Translations under genes and position numbers: made by a program
DNA from: Adlercreutzia murintestinalis
Lineage (GTDB): Bacteria; Actinomycetota; Coriobacteriia; Coriobacteriales; Eggerthellaceae
NCBI RefSeq assembly: GCF_943192905.1
Contig: NZ_CALPCC010000006.1
Coordinates: 1-64,000 of the forward strand
Direction of reading: 5' to 3'
Length of the DNA: 64,000 nucleotides
Notes under the pieces: generated by a model
The model's input: only the letters and a program-made list of their open reading frames with translations
What the model was told of the DNA's origin: nothing
The model's database searches: none
Shown: piece by piece, positions 29,048-38,960 of the stretch
Position numbering within the stretch: the first letter of the stretch is position 1
Layout: each line of letters starts with the position of its first letter

Positions 29048-30508
29048 TCAGACCCGTTTCGTCATTACGGCGCAAAAATGCGCGTCGCATCCGCCAGAGG
29101 TCAACGGCGGCGCGAAGAGGGACGCACCGGCAATCGGTTGCAACTGATAAGAAGCGCCGCATCTTGAGGCGAGGAACTGCTCGATCGCGCAGACATTCTC
29201 AGCGGGTGCGATGGTGCAGGTGGCATAGACAAGCGTTCCACCTGGCGCCACCTGAGCGGCAGCGCTTTCGAGCAAACGGCTGTCCAGCTCGGCTGCCGCT
29301 TCGAGTTCGTCCGGTGTGATGCGCCAGCGGATCTCAGGATGGCGACGTAGCGTGCCGAGCCCGGTACAGGGCGCATCAACGAGCACCGTGTCGAATAGCT
29401 CATCGCCCAACGAGGCGGAAAGGTCGGTCGCGTCTCCTATAAGCACGGCACTGATATGCGCACCGCATGCTCGTGCGTGGTCTTCGAGCGGTGCCTGCTT
29501 GGATGCGACCGCATCGAGCGTGCAGAGGTGCTCCACTTGACGGCCACACCTGCGCATCGCATCGCTTTGGATGAGCAACGCCTTTGTGCCACGCCCCGCG
29601 CACGCATCTAACAGGGAGGTCTGCGCATGATCGGCCGCAAGAGCGGCGACGGCCTGCGCTGCCGCATCTGCCACGATCACCGCGCCCGATGCGATCAGTT
29701 CGGTGAACGCAGGGTGTGCGACCGCGGCCGCATCCTCTAATCTGATGCATCCAGGCGTCGGGACAAAGCCGTCACCATCTGTGGAAACGAAGTCTGCGCC
29801 GCGCTCGCCGAACGGATGCGAGACCAAGACCCGACGGTCTTCTTCGGCGTCTTCCGACCCCGCTCGAGGCAGGACTATCCCCTCAAGGCGCGCAAAGCCA
29901 ATGCCAGCGGCCTCAAGCGCCACGACCACGTCCCTCTCAGCTGCACGCAGCGCATTGATGGAGGCGAACACCGGAGGTTGCTCGTTGCTGACCTCCATGA
30001 ATCGACGCGCCTGCGCTGGCCCACGCCACATCTCCAGACGCTGCGCGAGCCAAACGGGAAACCCATGCGCCCGCGCTGCCGCTGCGATATCCGACCGCGG
30101 ATCGCCGAACGGAAAATCCTCAGCAAGACGCGCGACCTTGCGCAGCACCGCGTTGGCAAGCCCGCGCGCCTTCGGCGCTACCCAGCCTGCGAGCTCAACA
30201 CCCTGATCGACGGCCGCATAGTGGTCCTTGTCCAAGAAGAGCATCTCGTAGGTGCTCACCCGCAAGGCATCCCGCACGCGAGGTTTCGCATCGCGCGGGG
30301 TGCGCATCGCGCGATCGAGCATCTCATCAAGCGTTCCTTGCGTCTGGACGCATCCGATGGCCAGACGCGTCGCGAAGGCACGATCGCTCTCGCTGAGGTG
30401 GTAGCGTGCCAGCACGCGCGGCAGAACATCGCGCACGAACGCCGCACGCGTTCGCACGAGCATCAGCGCTTCATACGCCGCCCTCCGGGCAGCGCTCGCC
30501 TTCGTCAT
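29048..30508 (-). CDS. rsmB: 16S rRNA m5C967 methyltransferase
   Basis: Methylates cytosine 967 of 16S rRNA with SAM. The 486-residue protein has an N-terminal NusB-like domain (about 1-140) and a C-terminal Rossmann methyltransferase with DACAGRGTKALL, the DAPCTGLGTLRRHPEIRWR motif and the catalytic cysteine in VYATCTI. It overlaps fmt by four bases in the dnaG-def-fmt-rsmB operon. Confidence 0.94.
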   Translation of the reverse strand: MTKASAARRAAYEALMLVRTRAAFVRDVLPRVLARYHLSESDRAFATRLAIGCVQTQGTLDEMLDRAMRTPRDAKPRVRDALRVSTYEMLFLDKDHYAAVDQGVELAGWVAPKARGLANAVLRKVARLAEDFPFGDPRSDIAAAARAHGFPVWLAQRLEMWRGPAQARRFMEVSNEQPPVFASINALRAAERDVVVALEAAGIGFARLEGIVLPRAGSEDAEEDRRVLVSHPFGERGADFVSTDGDGFVPTPGCIRLEDAAAVAHPAFTELIASGAVIVADAAAQAVAALAADHAQTSLLDACAGRGTKALLIQSDAMRRCGRQVEHLCTLDAVASKQAPLEDHARACGAHISAVLIGDATDLSASLGDELFDTVLVDAPCTGLGTLRRHPEIRWRITPDELEAAAELDSRLLESAAAQVAPGGTLVYATCTIAPAENVCAIEQFLASRCGASYQLQPIAGASLFAPPLTSGGCDAHFCAVMTKRV

Positions 30509-31434
30509 GCGTCCCAGCGCGCGTGCCCCGCGCGCACCTCGGCGTTACCTGCTGCGAAATCGCGCGCTGCCATGCGTCGCTTCCCATCAGGGCGCAACTC
30601 GACAACCTCGAGCGCTCCCCCGGCGCATCCCAAAAAGAGCGCTTTCCGATCGAAGAGCACTTCACCCGGCGCAACCGCAACCATGTCCTTGGCTGGAACA
30701 GCAGCCATCACGCGCACGCCCTTTCTCTCTATCGTGCAACGCGCCGGATGCGCATCATCGGAGGCTAGCACGCGCCGTGCGTTCTTCACCGCGTCAACAT
30801 GGGGATCGAGCGCAAGCTCGGCCTTTTCGATCTTATCCGCATACGTGACGAGCGATTCATCCTGCTCAACCCAGGCCACGCTTCCGGCCTGTACCTGCTC
30901 GAGCGCTGTCAAGAGCGCACGGGCGCCCAGATCGGCCAGCTCCGCCGTCAGCGCATCAGCATTCATGCCGCAAATGGGAATGCGACGCGAAACGCAGTAC
31001 GCGCCGGTATCGAGCCCTTCTTCCATGCGCATGATGCAAACGCCCGCTTCCTCATCTCCTGCAAGGATCGCGCGCTGAATGGGTGCGGCACCGCGCCAGC
31101 GCGGCAACAGCGACGCATGCACGTTAAGACAGCCCTCAGGTGGGATATCCAGCACCTCTTTTGGCAGAATGGCGCCATAAGCCGCAACGCAGATCACATC
31201 GGGGCGCAACTCCGCCAAGGCGCGCTGCGCATCCGCATCGCGCAGCGTCCGAGGCGTGCGCACCTCAATGCCCAGCTTCTCGGCGCGCTCTTTTACCGGA
31301 GAGGGCACCAGATCGCGCCCGCGTTTGCGCACCGCATCGGGACGCGTATACACGCAAACCACGTGATGGGCCTGCGCGAGCTCTTCAAGAATGGTGGCGG
31401 CAAGCATCGGTGTGCCCATGAAGACGATGCGCAT
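30505..31434 (-). CDS. fmt: Methionyl-tRNA formyltransferase
   Basis: Formylates initiator Met-tRNA with 10-formyl-THF. The 309 residues begin MRIVFMGTPMLA and contain the catalytic ASLLPRWRGAAPIQRAI and IMRMEEGLDTGAY blocks. It directly follows def (adjacent bases) and overlaps rsmB, the usual translation-initiation cluster. Confidence 0.96.
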   Translation of the reverse strand: MRIVFMGTPMLAATILEELAQAHHVVCVYTRPDAVRKRGRDLVPSPVKERAEKLGIEVRTPRTLRDADAQRALAELRPDVICVAAYGAILPKEVLDIPPEGCLNVHASLLPRWRGAAPIQRAILAGDEEAGVCIMRMEEGLDTGAYCVSRRIPICGMNADALTAELADLGARALLTALEQVQAGSVAWVEQDESLVTYADKIEKAELALDPHVDAVKNARRVLASDDAHPARCTIERKGVRVMAAVPAKDMVAVAPGEVLFDRKALFLGCAGGALEVVELRPDGKRRMAARDFAAGNAEVRAGHARWDA

Positions 31435-31986
31435 CTATGCTTCCACTTCGATCATGGATTGCCCTGGCTGCGCACCTAGCTCCCGCGCACGCTCGTAGGC
31501 CTGAATGGCCTTGATGCGCACGTTCGGCTCGCACGCTTCAAACAGCGTCCTGCCATTCAGATGATCCAGCTCATGCTGGAGGCAGCGGCCGAGCAGCTCA
31601 TCCCCTTCGATCTCCCACTCTTCGCCATCCAGATCGAAGTAGCCCACGCGCGCCCATGGCTGACGGCTTATCGGCACGCTGATGCCCGGGCACGACAGAC
31701 ACGCCTCCATATCGGTCACTGGATCGCCCTTGAGCTCTTTGATCTCGGGATTCACTAGAAAGATGGGGTTGCGCGTGCTCTTGTCCTCGCCATCCCAATC
31801 AACATCTATCACCACGAGGCGAATGTTTCTTCCCACTTGCGGCGCGGCAATGCCGCACCCGTTGTTCTCATACATCATCTTGGCCATTTGCCGCGCCAGC
31901 TTCAACAGTTCCTTATCGCCAGGCGTGCACGGCTCGCACACCTCGCGCAGCCCCGGATCGGGCGCTTGAACGATCTTCAAACCCAT
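31435..31986 (-). CDS. def: Peptide deformylase
   Basis: Metalloenzyme removing the N-formyl group from nascent proteins. The 183-residue protein has motif I GCGIAAPQVG, motif II EACLSCPGI (the usual EGCLS glycine is alanine here), and motif III HELDHLNG. Start ATG 31984-31986 with AGGAG five bases upstream. The C-terminal 25 residues are longer than in the smallest PDFs. Confidence 0.95.
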   Translation of the reverse strand: MGLKIVQAPDPGLREVCEPCTPGDKELLKLARQMAKMMYENNGCGIAAPQVGRNIRLVVIDVDWDGEDKSTRNPIFLVNPEIKELKGDPVTDMEACLSCPGISVPISRQPWARVGYFDLDGEEWEIEGDELLGRCLQHELDHLNGRTLFEACEPNVRIKAIQAYERARELGAQPGQSMIEVEA

Positions 31987-32021
31987 GGATGCTCCTATCG
32001 TCTCTTTGGTGCACATGGTAT

Positions 32022-33884
32022 TCACAAGGGCCGTCGTGCACGGCGCAACTCGGTTAATCTGCGCTGCATCTCCACAAGCTCACCGAAAGCATCATCGCTT
32101 TGGGCAGCATCACCTGCCGCCATGCGCGCTTTCAGCTCGGACACTGCATCTTCTGCATCTCCGATCGCAAGTTCGCGCGCCAGATACGTCAGCGTGTCCT
32201 CAGGCGAGCGCTCGGCATGAGAGGACGCCGCGGTCAGAATGGAAGCCGCATGCCGACTGACGCCACCCGCCTTCGACACCAGATCGGCCGCGCTCATGGC
32301 AGGGTCTTCCATCAACGCGGCCAGAAGCGCATCGGCGATGACGCCATGCTCATGATCGTGCCAGCGCGTTTTGGCCATGGTATCAGCAACGGTGATGGCC
32401 AAGAGCGGGTGCTGTGCGGCTATGCTCAAGAACTCGCGCTCGAAGCGCAGGCGGTTGACCTCGGATTCAGGAAGGGTCCGCACCAGCGGCGTCGCATGCG
32501 CAGCAGCTTCGGATGCCTGCGGTGCTGCGGGCGCGCTCGCAGGCTTGAGCGCAGCCAGACGGCTGAGAGCATCCTCTTCCCGCACATGCACCATCCCCGC
32601 GATCTGGGCGGCATAATCCTTCGCCAAGATGGAATCTTTGATGGGCGCGAGCACCGAGAGCGCATCCACCAGTGCCGCACTGCGCCCTTCGGCGGTAGCG
32701 ATATCGTGCGCAGCGATGCGACGCTCGATGCCGTAGACGAGCAGTGGTTTTGCCTGCACCAACAGCTCGGTCAGCGCCGCTGAGCCACCCTCCTGCGCCA
32801 CGAATTCCGCCGGGTCAAGCCCACCTGGCAGCGTAACCGCGCAGATTTCCATCTTGGTCTTGCCCGCCTCGGGCGTCATGGCGTAATCGATGAACTGCAA
32901 TGCCCGATCGGCAGCGCGCTGACCTGCCTCATCGCCGTCGAATAGATACACGATGCGACGACTGGCATGGCGCGAGAGTATGCGAATGTGCTGCATGGTG
33001 AGCGCCGTTCCCAGCGTAGCGACCGCGTTGCGTACTCCCGCCTCATGCAGGGCGATCACATCCGTATAGCCTTCCACCACCACCGCAACGCCGCTTGCCG
33101 CCATCGGGCCCTTCGCCTTCTCAAGCCCGTAGAGCACCTGCGATTTACGGAAGATGGGCGTCTCCTGCGAATTGAGGTACTTGGGGTTTCCCTCTCCTAT
33201 CACGCGCCCCCCGAAGGCGATGCAGGACCCAGCACCATCGCGAATGGGGAACATCACACGGTCGAAGAACCGGTCACGCACGCGCCCGGTACGGTCGCGC
33301 ACGGCCACATTCGCCTCCACCATCTCATCCGCACTGAACCCCAACCTCGTAAGATGGGCGATCAACGTGCCCGACCCGGGCGCAAATCCCAACATCCATT
33401 CCTTAGGCACCGCTCCCCCGAAGCCGCGCCCCGCCAGATACGCGCGCGCCGCACCGGCACCGGGCGATTTGCCCCGCATCAGCTGATGATGAAAGAAGTC
33501 AGCAGCTGCCGCGCACACCTCGCGCAGACGCTGCTTTTTGCTTTGTGGGACCCCTGCCCCACCGCTTTCCGCAATATCGATATGAGCGCGATCGGCCAGA
33601 TAATGAACTGCCTCGGCAAACGACATATCCTCGGACTTCATCACATAGCTGAAGACATCGCCCCCCTCGCCGCATCCGAAACAATGCCACAGCTGCGTGG
33701 TCGGGTCCACCTTGCACGAGGGCGTGCGCTCGTTATGGAACGGACAACAGCACCAGAAATCGCGCCCGCGTTGGCGCAGGAGCACGCGTTCGCCGAACAA
33801 AGCTACGATATCGGTAGCCTCGCGCACCTTCTGTATGTCGTCATCACTGAGCAAGCGCATCCCTTCGGCGTATGGCGGAATCAT
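32022..33884 (-). CDS. dnaG: DNA primase
   Basis: Makes RNA primers at replication forks. The 620-residue protein has a CHC2 zinc finger (CPFHNERTPSCKVDP and HCFGCGEGG), a primase core, and a TOPRIM domain (VVVEGYTDVIALHEAG with LFDGDEAGQRAADRA). The start is uncertain: ATG 33882-33884 (MIPPYAEGM) or ATG 33858-33860 (MRLLSDDD), as neither has a clean ribosome-binding site. Divergent from dgt; the short gap must hold both promoters. Confidence 0.94.
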   Translation of the reverse strand: MIPPYAEGMRLLSDDDIQKVREATDIVALFGERVLLRQRGRDFWCCCPFHNERTPSCKVDPTTQLWHCFGCGEGGDVFSYVMKSEDMSFAEAVHYLADRAHIDIAESGGAGVPQSKKQRLREVCAAAADFFHHQLMRGKSPGAGAARAYLAGRGFGGAVPKEWMLGFAPGSGTLIAHLTRLGFSADEMVEANVAVRDRTGRVRDRFFDRVMFPIRDGAGSCIAFGGRVIGEGNPKYLNSQETPIFRKSQVLYGLEKAKGPMAASGVAVVVEGYTDVIALHEAGVRNAVATLGTALTMQHIRILSRHASRRIVYLFDGDEAGQRAADRALQFIDYAMTPEAGKTKMEICAVTLPGGLDPAEFVAQEGGSAALTELLVQAKPLLVYGIERRIAAHDIATAEGRSAALVDALSVLAPIKDSILAKDYAAQIAGMVHVREEDALSRLAALKPASAPAAPQASEAAAHATPLVRTLPESEVNRLRFEREFLSIAAQHPLLAITVADTMAKTRWHDHEHGVIADALLAALMEDPAMSAADLVSKAGGVSRHAASILTAASSHAERSPEDTLTYLARELAIGDAEDAVSELKARMAAGDAAQSDDAFGELVEMQRRLTELRRARRPL

Positions 33885-33956
33885 GGGCGCGATACCCGCG
33901 CACATCTGTTGAATGCTATTATCTCTGAAAACTGGTGCATGCGGAAAGTGAGACCG

Positions 33957-35183
33957 ATGGCTGGCAGCGAACAAGAACTACCGTACCTCCAACTCGATCC
34001 CGATATCGAGGCATCCATCAGAGAGGATAGACGATGCGGGCGCACGCATCCCCATCGTTTCTCCGATGAAGACGTCGTGCGGCGCGACACCAAGGAGCAC
34101 GACGCGGCAACGCTAACGCGTCCAGCGTTCATGCGCGATGTGGAAAAGATCGTGAATCTGCCGGCATACAATCGCTACTCCGGCAAGACGCAGGTGTTCA
34201 GCCTCGTGGAGAATGACGATATCTCGCGCCGTATGCTGCATGTGCAGCTGGTGAATCGGGTGGCCCAGGGCATCGGCGCGCTGCTCGGTCTCAACGCGCA
34301 CCTCATCGAGGCCATCGCACTGGGGCACGATATCGGGCATACCCCTTTCGGACACGCTGGCGAGCGCTATCTCTCGGAAAGCTACCACAAGCGCACCGGT
34401 CAGTACTTCCACCACAACGTGCATTCCGTGCGCGTGCTCGACCAGCTCTACCCCCGCAACCTCTCCCTTCAAACGCTTGACGGGGTCATCACTCACAACG
34501 GCGAGTTCGCAGCGCAGGTGCTCAAGCGCGGGACCACCTCCACCTTCAAAGAGCTCGATGCCATGGTGGAGGCCTGCAACTCAGACGAACAGGTGATTGG
34601 CACGCTACGCCCCTCTACGCTGGAAGGCTGCGTGGTGCGCGTGAGCGACATGATCGCGTATCTGGGCAAAGACCGCCAAGATGCCATGGAGATGGGCGTC
34701 ATCGACTCGCTCGATTGCTTCGATTCGGACATCATCGGACGCGACAACGCGCGCATCATCAACAACGTCACCGTTGATATCGTGAATAACAGTTACGGCA
34801 CCGACTGCATCCAGATGGGCGAAGCGGTCTTCAACGACCTGAAACGGGCGAAGCGCCAGAACTACCAGGTGATCTACACGCAGGAGGGCATCCTCGACAA
34901 GCCCTTCAACGTGGTGGAGACGATGTTCGAGCAGCTCTACGAGCGGCTCCTTGATGACCTGGTTCACGACCGACGCGACAGCCCCCTGTTCCGCCATCAT
35001 GTGAAGTCGCTTCTGAAAACCTCGCATTCGCTGACCGAAGAGGGATATCTCGCGCAAGAGCCCAACCGGATCGTGGTGGACTACATCGCTTCGATGACCG
35101 ACAACTACTTCATGAACATCTACGCGCGTCTCTTCCCCGAAAGCCACGACCGCATCCAGCGCGATTACTACGACGCTCGCTGA
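33957..35183 (+). CDS. dgt: Deoxyguanosinetriphosphate triphosphohydrolase-like HD-domain protein
   Basis: HD-domain phosphohydrolase of the dGTPase family, which hydrolyses dNTPs to nucleoside and triphosphate. About 408 residues; metal residues are visible in FSLVENDDISRRMLHVQ (histidine), ALGHDIGHTPFGHAGE (HD) and later VVRVSDMIAYLGKD. Only the part from about 33957 onward is homologous; the in-frame region upstream is antisense to dnaG. Start ATG 33957 is preferred over ATG 33939. It ends 15 bases from rnhA (convergent). Confidence 0.9.
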   Translation: MAGSEQELPYLQLDPDIEASIREDRRCGRTHPHRFSDEDVVRRDTKEHDAATLTRPAFMRDVEKIVNLPAYNRYSGKTQVFSLVENDDISRRMLHVQLVNRVAQGIGALLGLNAHLIEAIALGHDIGHTPFGHAGERYLSESYHKRTGQYFHHNVHSVRVLDQLYPRNLSLQTLDGVITHNGEFAAQVLKRGTTSTFKELDAMVEACNSDEQVIGTLRPSTLEGCVVRVSDMIAYLGKDRQDAMEMGVIDSLDCFDSDIIGRDNARIINNVTVDIVNNSYGTDCIQMGEAVFNDLKRAKRQNYQVIYTQEGILDKPFNVVETMFEQLYERLLDDLVHDRRDSPLFRHHVKSLLKTSHSLTEEGYLAQEPNRIVVDYIASMTDNYFMNIYARLFPESHDRIQRDYYDAR

Positions 35184-35198
35184 CGACGCCCGCGAGCG

Positions 35199-35702
35199 CT
35201 ACAGATCCATGACCGCCTGATCGAGCCCTTCGTAGCCCACATCCACGGCAAGCTCGTCAGAATCGGCCGCCTCGGTCGCCAATCGGTCGCATTCCTCGTT
35301 GAGCTCAACGCCCGCATGCCCGCGTACCCATTCAAAGCTCACCCGATGCTGACCTAGCGCCAACAGCAAGCGCTTCCATAGATCGACGTTCTTCACCGGC
35401 TCGCTCTTCGTCTTCTTCCAGCCGCGCTGCTGCCATTTATCGATCCACCCTTGCGTGAACGCGTTGCAGACATACTGCGAATCGGTATGCACGACCACCT
35501 CGCAGGGCTCCTTGAGCGCCTCGAGCGCAACGATGACTCCCAAAAGCTCCATGCGATTGTTCGTGGTCAGCCGAAAGCCCTGGGAGAGCCGCATCTCATG
35601 CATCGTGCCATCGGCTGCCGTATAGCGCAGGAGCGCGCCGTAACCGCCGTTGCCGGGGTTACGGCGCGCGCTCCCGTCGGTATAGATGACGACGCTCTTC
35701 AA
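35199..35702 (-). CDS. rnhA: Ribonuclease HI
   Basis: Degrades RNA in RNA:DNA hybrids. The 167-residue protein has the catalytic acids in [40 protein letters not shown] and the late aspartate in [16 protein letters not shown]. The start is a TTG at 35700-35702 with no strong ribosome-binding site, nine bases after hppA, so translation may depend on hppA. Confidence 0.93.
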   Translation of the reverse strand: MKSVVIYTDGSARRNPGNGGYGALLRYTAADGTMHEMRLSQGFRLTTNNRMELLGVIVALEALKEPCEVVVHTDSQYVCNAFTQGWIDKWQQRGWKKTKSEPVKNVDLWKRLLLALGQHRVSFEWVRGHAGVELNEECDRLATEAADSDELAVDVGYEGLDQAVMDL

Positions 35703-35711
35703 ACCGAACGA

Positions 35712-37859
35712 CTAGAACAGCACCTGGATGGTGATGAACAGCGGACTGAACGTCAGAGCCACGATCGTCATCAGATTGATCAGGATGTTCATGGATGGGC
35801 CGGAGGTATCCTTGAAAGGGTCACCCACCGTGTCGCCCACCACGGCAGCCTTGTGAGCCTCAGAGCCCTTGCCGCCGAAATGACCCTGCTCGATGTATTT
35901 CTTCGCGTTATCCCAAGCACCGCCGGAGTTCGACATGAAGATAGCCATCAGCATGCCCGTAGCTACCGCACCAGCAAGGAACCCGCCCAACATGGCCGGA
36001 TCGATGCAGCCGATGATGATGGGCACCACGATAGCGATGATGCCCGGCATCATCATCTCGTGCAGAGCCGACGTGGTGGAGATACCAACGCACTTATCGT
36101 ATTCGGGCTCCGCTTTGTATTCCATGATGCCGGGAATCTCGCGGAACTGGCGGCGAACTTCCTCCACCATAGCATGCGCCGCACGCGACACCGCGCCCAT
36201 GGTGAGCGCCGCGAACATGAACGGCATCATGGCGCCGATGAAGATGCCAGCCACGATCAGCGGGTCGGTCAGCGTCAGCTCGAACTCGGGCAGATAGTTG
36301 TGCATGGTTGCCTGGTAGGACACAAACAGCGAAATGGCCGACAGGCCAGCGCTCGAGATGGCAAAGCCCTTCGCGATAGCTGCCGTGGTGTTGCCCACCG
36401 CATCAAGGGCATCGGTGCGATCGCGCACCTCTTCGGGCAGGCCCGCCATCTCAGCGATGCCGCCCGCATTGTCAGCCACCGGGCCATATGCGTCCACGCC
36501 AATGGTGATGGCGGTGTTGGACAGCATGCCGGTAGCCGCAAGGCCCACGCCGTAGAGACCCACTGCGATAGCGTTGCCCGCAGCTGCCTCCGGGAAAGCC
36601 ATGTTACCGCACAGGAATGCGCCGATAATGGCAAGCGCCACCAGCACGATCGGTGCGATGGTGGACAGCATGCCGGTGGACAGACCCTCGATGATGACGG
36701 TAGCCGGACCCGTCTCGGCGGCTTCAGCCAGCTTGTGCACCGGCTTGTAATGGTCAGAGCAGAAGTATTCGGTGATCTTGCCGATAGCCAAACCCGCTAC
36801 CAGACCGCAGATAACCGAACCGAACAGCCATACCGGTTGCGCGGCAGCTGCCTGGCTGTTCCAGATAAGGAAGATGCACAAGATCACGACCACTTCGATG
36901 ACCGCAGCCAGATACGTGCCGCGATTCAAAGCCTTGTGCAGATCTGCCCCTTCTTTCGTGCGAACCGCGAACAGCCCGATGATGGAGGTGATGATGCCAC
37001 ACGCCGCGATGACCACCGGAACCACGATGGCCCAGATGAGGTCGCCCCCGATGAAATAACCGCCGAGCGCACCGAACGTGACCGCCAGGATGGTCGGTGC
37101 CAGGATGGAGCCGGTGTAGCTCTCGAAGAGGTCTGCGCCCATGCCGGCCACATCGCCCACGTTGTCTCCCACGTTGTCGGCGATGGTGGCGGGGTTGCGC
37201 GGATCGTCCTCGGGAATGCCTGCCTCTACCTTGCCCACCAGATCAGCGCCAACATCGGCAGCTTTGGTGTAGATGCCGCCGCCCACGCGCGCGAACAGCG
37301 CTACCGCAGAGGCGCCCGTAGCGAAGCCCTCCACCATGCCGATGTGCTCGTGCGCGATATCCATGGTGAACTGATAGGCCAACTCCAGATCGAACATGTT
37401 GATGCCGTTGAACACCAGCAGGATCAACCACAAGGACAGTCCCATCAATGCGAACGATGCAACGCACAGACCCATCGTGAGGCCCGAGCGGAAGCTCACC
37501 GTGAGCGCTTTGGCCACTGAGGTCTCAGCCGCATACGCGGTGCGCGTGTTCGCGCGCGTGGCCACATGCATGCCCACATATCCTGCCGCAGCCGAGAGCA
37601 CGCCGCCGGTAATGAACGCGAGCGCTGTGACCCATGACAGCGCGAACGCCATCACCAGAGCCACGACCACCATGAAGATGATCAGCAGCTTGTACTCGCT
37701 CATCAAGAACGCCTTCGCGCCTTGTTGGATCTTGATGGAGATGCCGTTCATCTTGTCCGAGCCGGGCTCCTGCTTGAGCACCCAGCTTCCCAGATAGGCT
37801 GCCACCAAAATGCCCACCAAGGCGCATACTGGTGCCAACCAGGCTATTGCTGTTGTCAC
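35712..37859 (-). CDS. hppA: Membrane-bound ion-translocating pyrophosphatase
   Basis: Polytopic enzyme (715 residues, about 16 membrane helices) that pumps H+ or Na+ across the membrane using PPi hydrolysis. Substrate-binding acids are in [20 protein letters not shown] and [19 protein letters not shown]. The alanine in [16 protein letters not shown], where K+-independent enzymes have lysine, marks a K+-dependent type; H+ versus Na+ specificity cannot be fixed. GTG start with AGGAGG five bases upstream. It could save energy from PPi released by the acyl-CoA ligases. Confidence 0.96.
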   Translation of the reverse strand: MTTAIAWLAPVCALVGILVAAYLGSWVLKQEPGSDKMNGISIKIQQGAKAFLMSEYKLLIIFMVVVALVMAFALSWVTALAFITGGVLSAAAGYVGMHVATRANTRTAYAAETSVAKALTVSFRSGLTMGLCVASFALMGLSLWLILLVFNGINMFDLELAYQFTMDIAHEHIGMVEGFATGASAVALFARVGGGIYTKAADVGADLVGKVEAGIPEDDPRNPATIADNVGDNVGDVAGMGADLFESYTGSILAPTILAVTFGALGGYFIGGDLIWAIVVPVVIAACGIITSIIGLFAVRTKEGADLHKALNRGTYLAAVIEVVVILCIFLIWNSQAAAAQPVWLFGSVICGLVAGLAIGKITEYFCSDHYKPVHKLAEAAETGPATVIIEGLSTGMLSTIAPIVLVALAIIGAFLCGNMAFPEAAAGNAIAVGLYGVGLAATGMLSNTAITIGVDAYGPVADNAGGIAEMAGLPEEVRDRTDALDAVGNTTAAIAKGFAISSAGLSAISLFVSYQATMHNYLPEFELTLTDPLIVAGIFIGAMMPFMFAALTMGAVSRAAHAMVEEVRRQFREIPGIMEYKAEPEYDKCVGISTTSALHEMMMPGIIAIVVPIIIGCIDPAMLGGFLAGAVATGMLMAIFMSNSGGAWDNAKKYIEQGHFGGKGSEAHKAAVVGDTVGDPFKDTSGPSMNILINLMTIVALTFSPLFITIQVLF

Positions 37860-37891
37860 GTATTCCTCCTCAACACTTCACACTATCGCCT

Positions 37892-37940
37892 GTTGCCGTC
37901 TTATCCCCGGTCACACAGGTTTCGGCGATAAGGCGACAAC
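37892..37940 (-). other. Inverted repeat in the hppA leader
   Basis: GTTGCCGTCTTATC (37892-37905) and GATAAGGCGACAAC (37927-37940): in the minus-strand RNA 13 of 14 positions pair (one G-U) around a 21-base loop. It sits about 35 bases upstream of the hppA start, after the ribF stop. It has no T-run, so it is either an operator or a 5'-UTR hairpin rather than a classic terminator. Confidence 0.5.
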
Positions 37941-38051
37941 CATCTCATTCTATCCGTTTCGACGCCTCAATACCGAGAAGAATCCGCCTATCCGATCAGA
38001 TATTTCTTCATACGCCCAGCGACGCGCATGGCAAACGGCATACGCTCGCCC

Positions 38052-38960
38052 TCAGAGATGCTCGCGCACCCAAGCGATATCGCCGTTGATGGCGGCGATC
38101 AGAGAATCGGTATCGTCAAAACGCTGCATATCGCGCAAGCGATGCACGAACGCGAGCGTGATGCGCTTCCCATAGAGATCGCCCTCGAAATCAAGCACGT
38201 GCGCCTCCATGTTCGCCTCTGCCTCGTCAACGAACGTGGGCGGCAGTCCCACCGAAACGGCAGCTTTATAGCGCTTGTCCTCTATCAGCGCCACCGCTGC
38301 ATACACACCATCGGCGAGCACCTGCAAACGTTCGGGAAGGAACAGGTTCGCTGTGCGAATGCCCATGGCACGACCCGCCTCTCTCCCATGTACCACCGTG
38401 CCTTCGACAGTATAGGGATGTCCGAGCAGCGCCTCAGCATCCTCGATGCGACCCTGCCCGAGCAAAGCGCGAATGCGCGTGGACGTTACTGGCGCGCCAG
38501 CCTGCTCCATGAGATCATGGGCGAAAAGCACCGCTCCATGCTCTGAGGCCCACGCGGCAAGATCGGCCACCGTCCCTGCTGCTTGAGCGCCAAAACGAAA
38601 ATCGCTTCCCACATGGATAGAGGTGGGCATCTCCCGCTCAAGCACATCGCGCAGGAACGCCTCGGGCGGCAGCGCGGCGAACGCCTCGGTGAACGGCAGC
38701 ACGCGCACCGCATCAACACCGCTGTCCTCAAGCACTTCCAAACGCTGCTCGTTCGACATGATCTTGCGCAGTCGACCGGCTGCGAAGAGTTCATCGGGAT
38801 CGATGCTGAAGGTAACGATCTCCACCGGCACGCCACGCGCACGAGCATCCGATCTTGCTTGGTCGATGATGAATCGATGCCCGCGATGGACGCCATCGAA
38901 AACACCGATCACGCAAACCGGCCTTCGCACGCACGTCATATCTTCACAGCCCGCGTCCAC
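38052..38960 (-). CDS. ribF: Bifunctional riboflavin kinase / FAD synthetase
   Basis: Makes FMN and FAD from riboflavin. The 302-residue protein has an N-terminal adenylyltransferase domain (VIGVFDGVHRGHRFII; SDFRFGAQAAG; STRIRALLGQG) and a C-terminal riboflavin kinase domain (GHPYTVEGTVVHGREAGRAMGIRTANL). Start GTG 38958-38960, which overlaps truB, or ATG 38937-38939; neither has a strong ribosome-binding site. Confidence 0.93.
   Translation of the reverse strand: MDAGCEDMTCVRRPVCVIGVFDGVHRGHRFIIDQARSDARARGVPVEIVTFSIDPDELFAAGRLRKIMSNEQRLEVLEDSGVDAVRVLPFTEAFAALPPEAFLRDVLEREMPTSIHVGSDFRFGAQAAGTVADLAAWASEHGAVLFAHDLMEQAGAPVTSTRIRALLGQGRIEDAEALLGHPYTVEGTVVHGREAGRAMGIRTANLFLPERLQVLADGVYAAVALIEDKRYKAAVSVGLPPTFVDEAEANMEAHVLDFEGDLYGKRITLAFVHRLRDMQRFDDTDSLIAAINGDIAWVREHL

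Noticed and set aside
32967-33956. Upstream extension of the dgt frame by 330 codons
   Set aside because: It lies antisense to dnaG and has no homology; the HD protein begins near 33957.
35451-37520. 689-codon plus-strand open frame opposite hppA
   Set aside because: Antisense shadow of a conserved membrane protein; composition and lack of motifs match an artefact.
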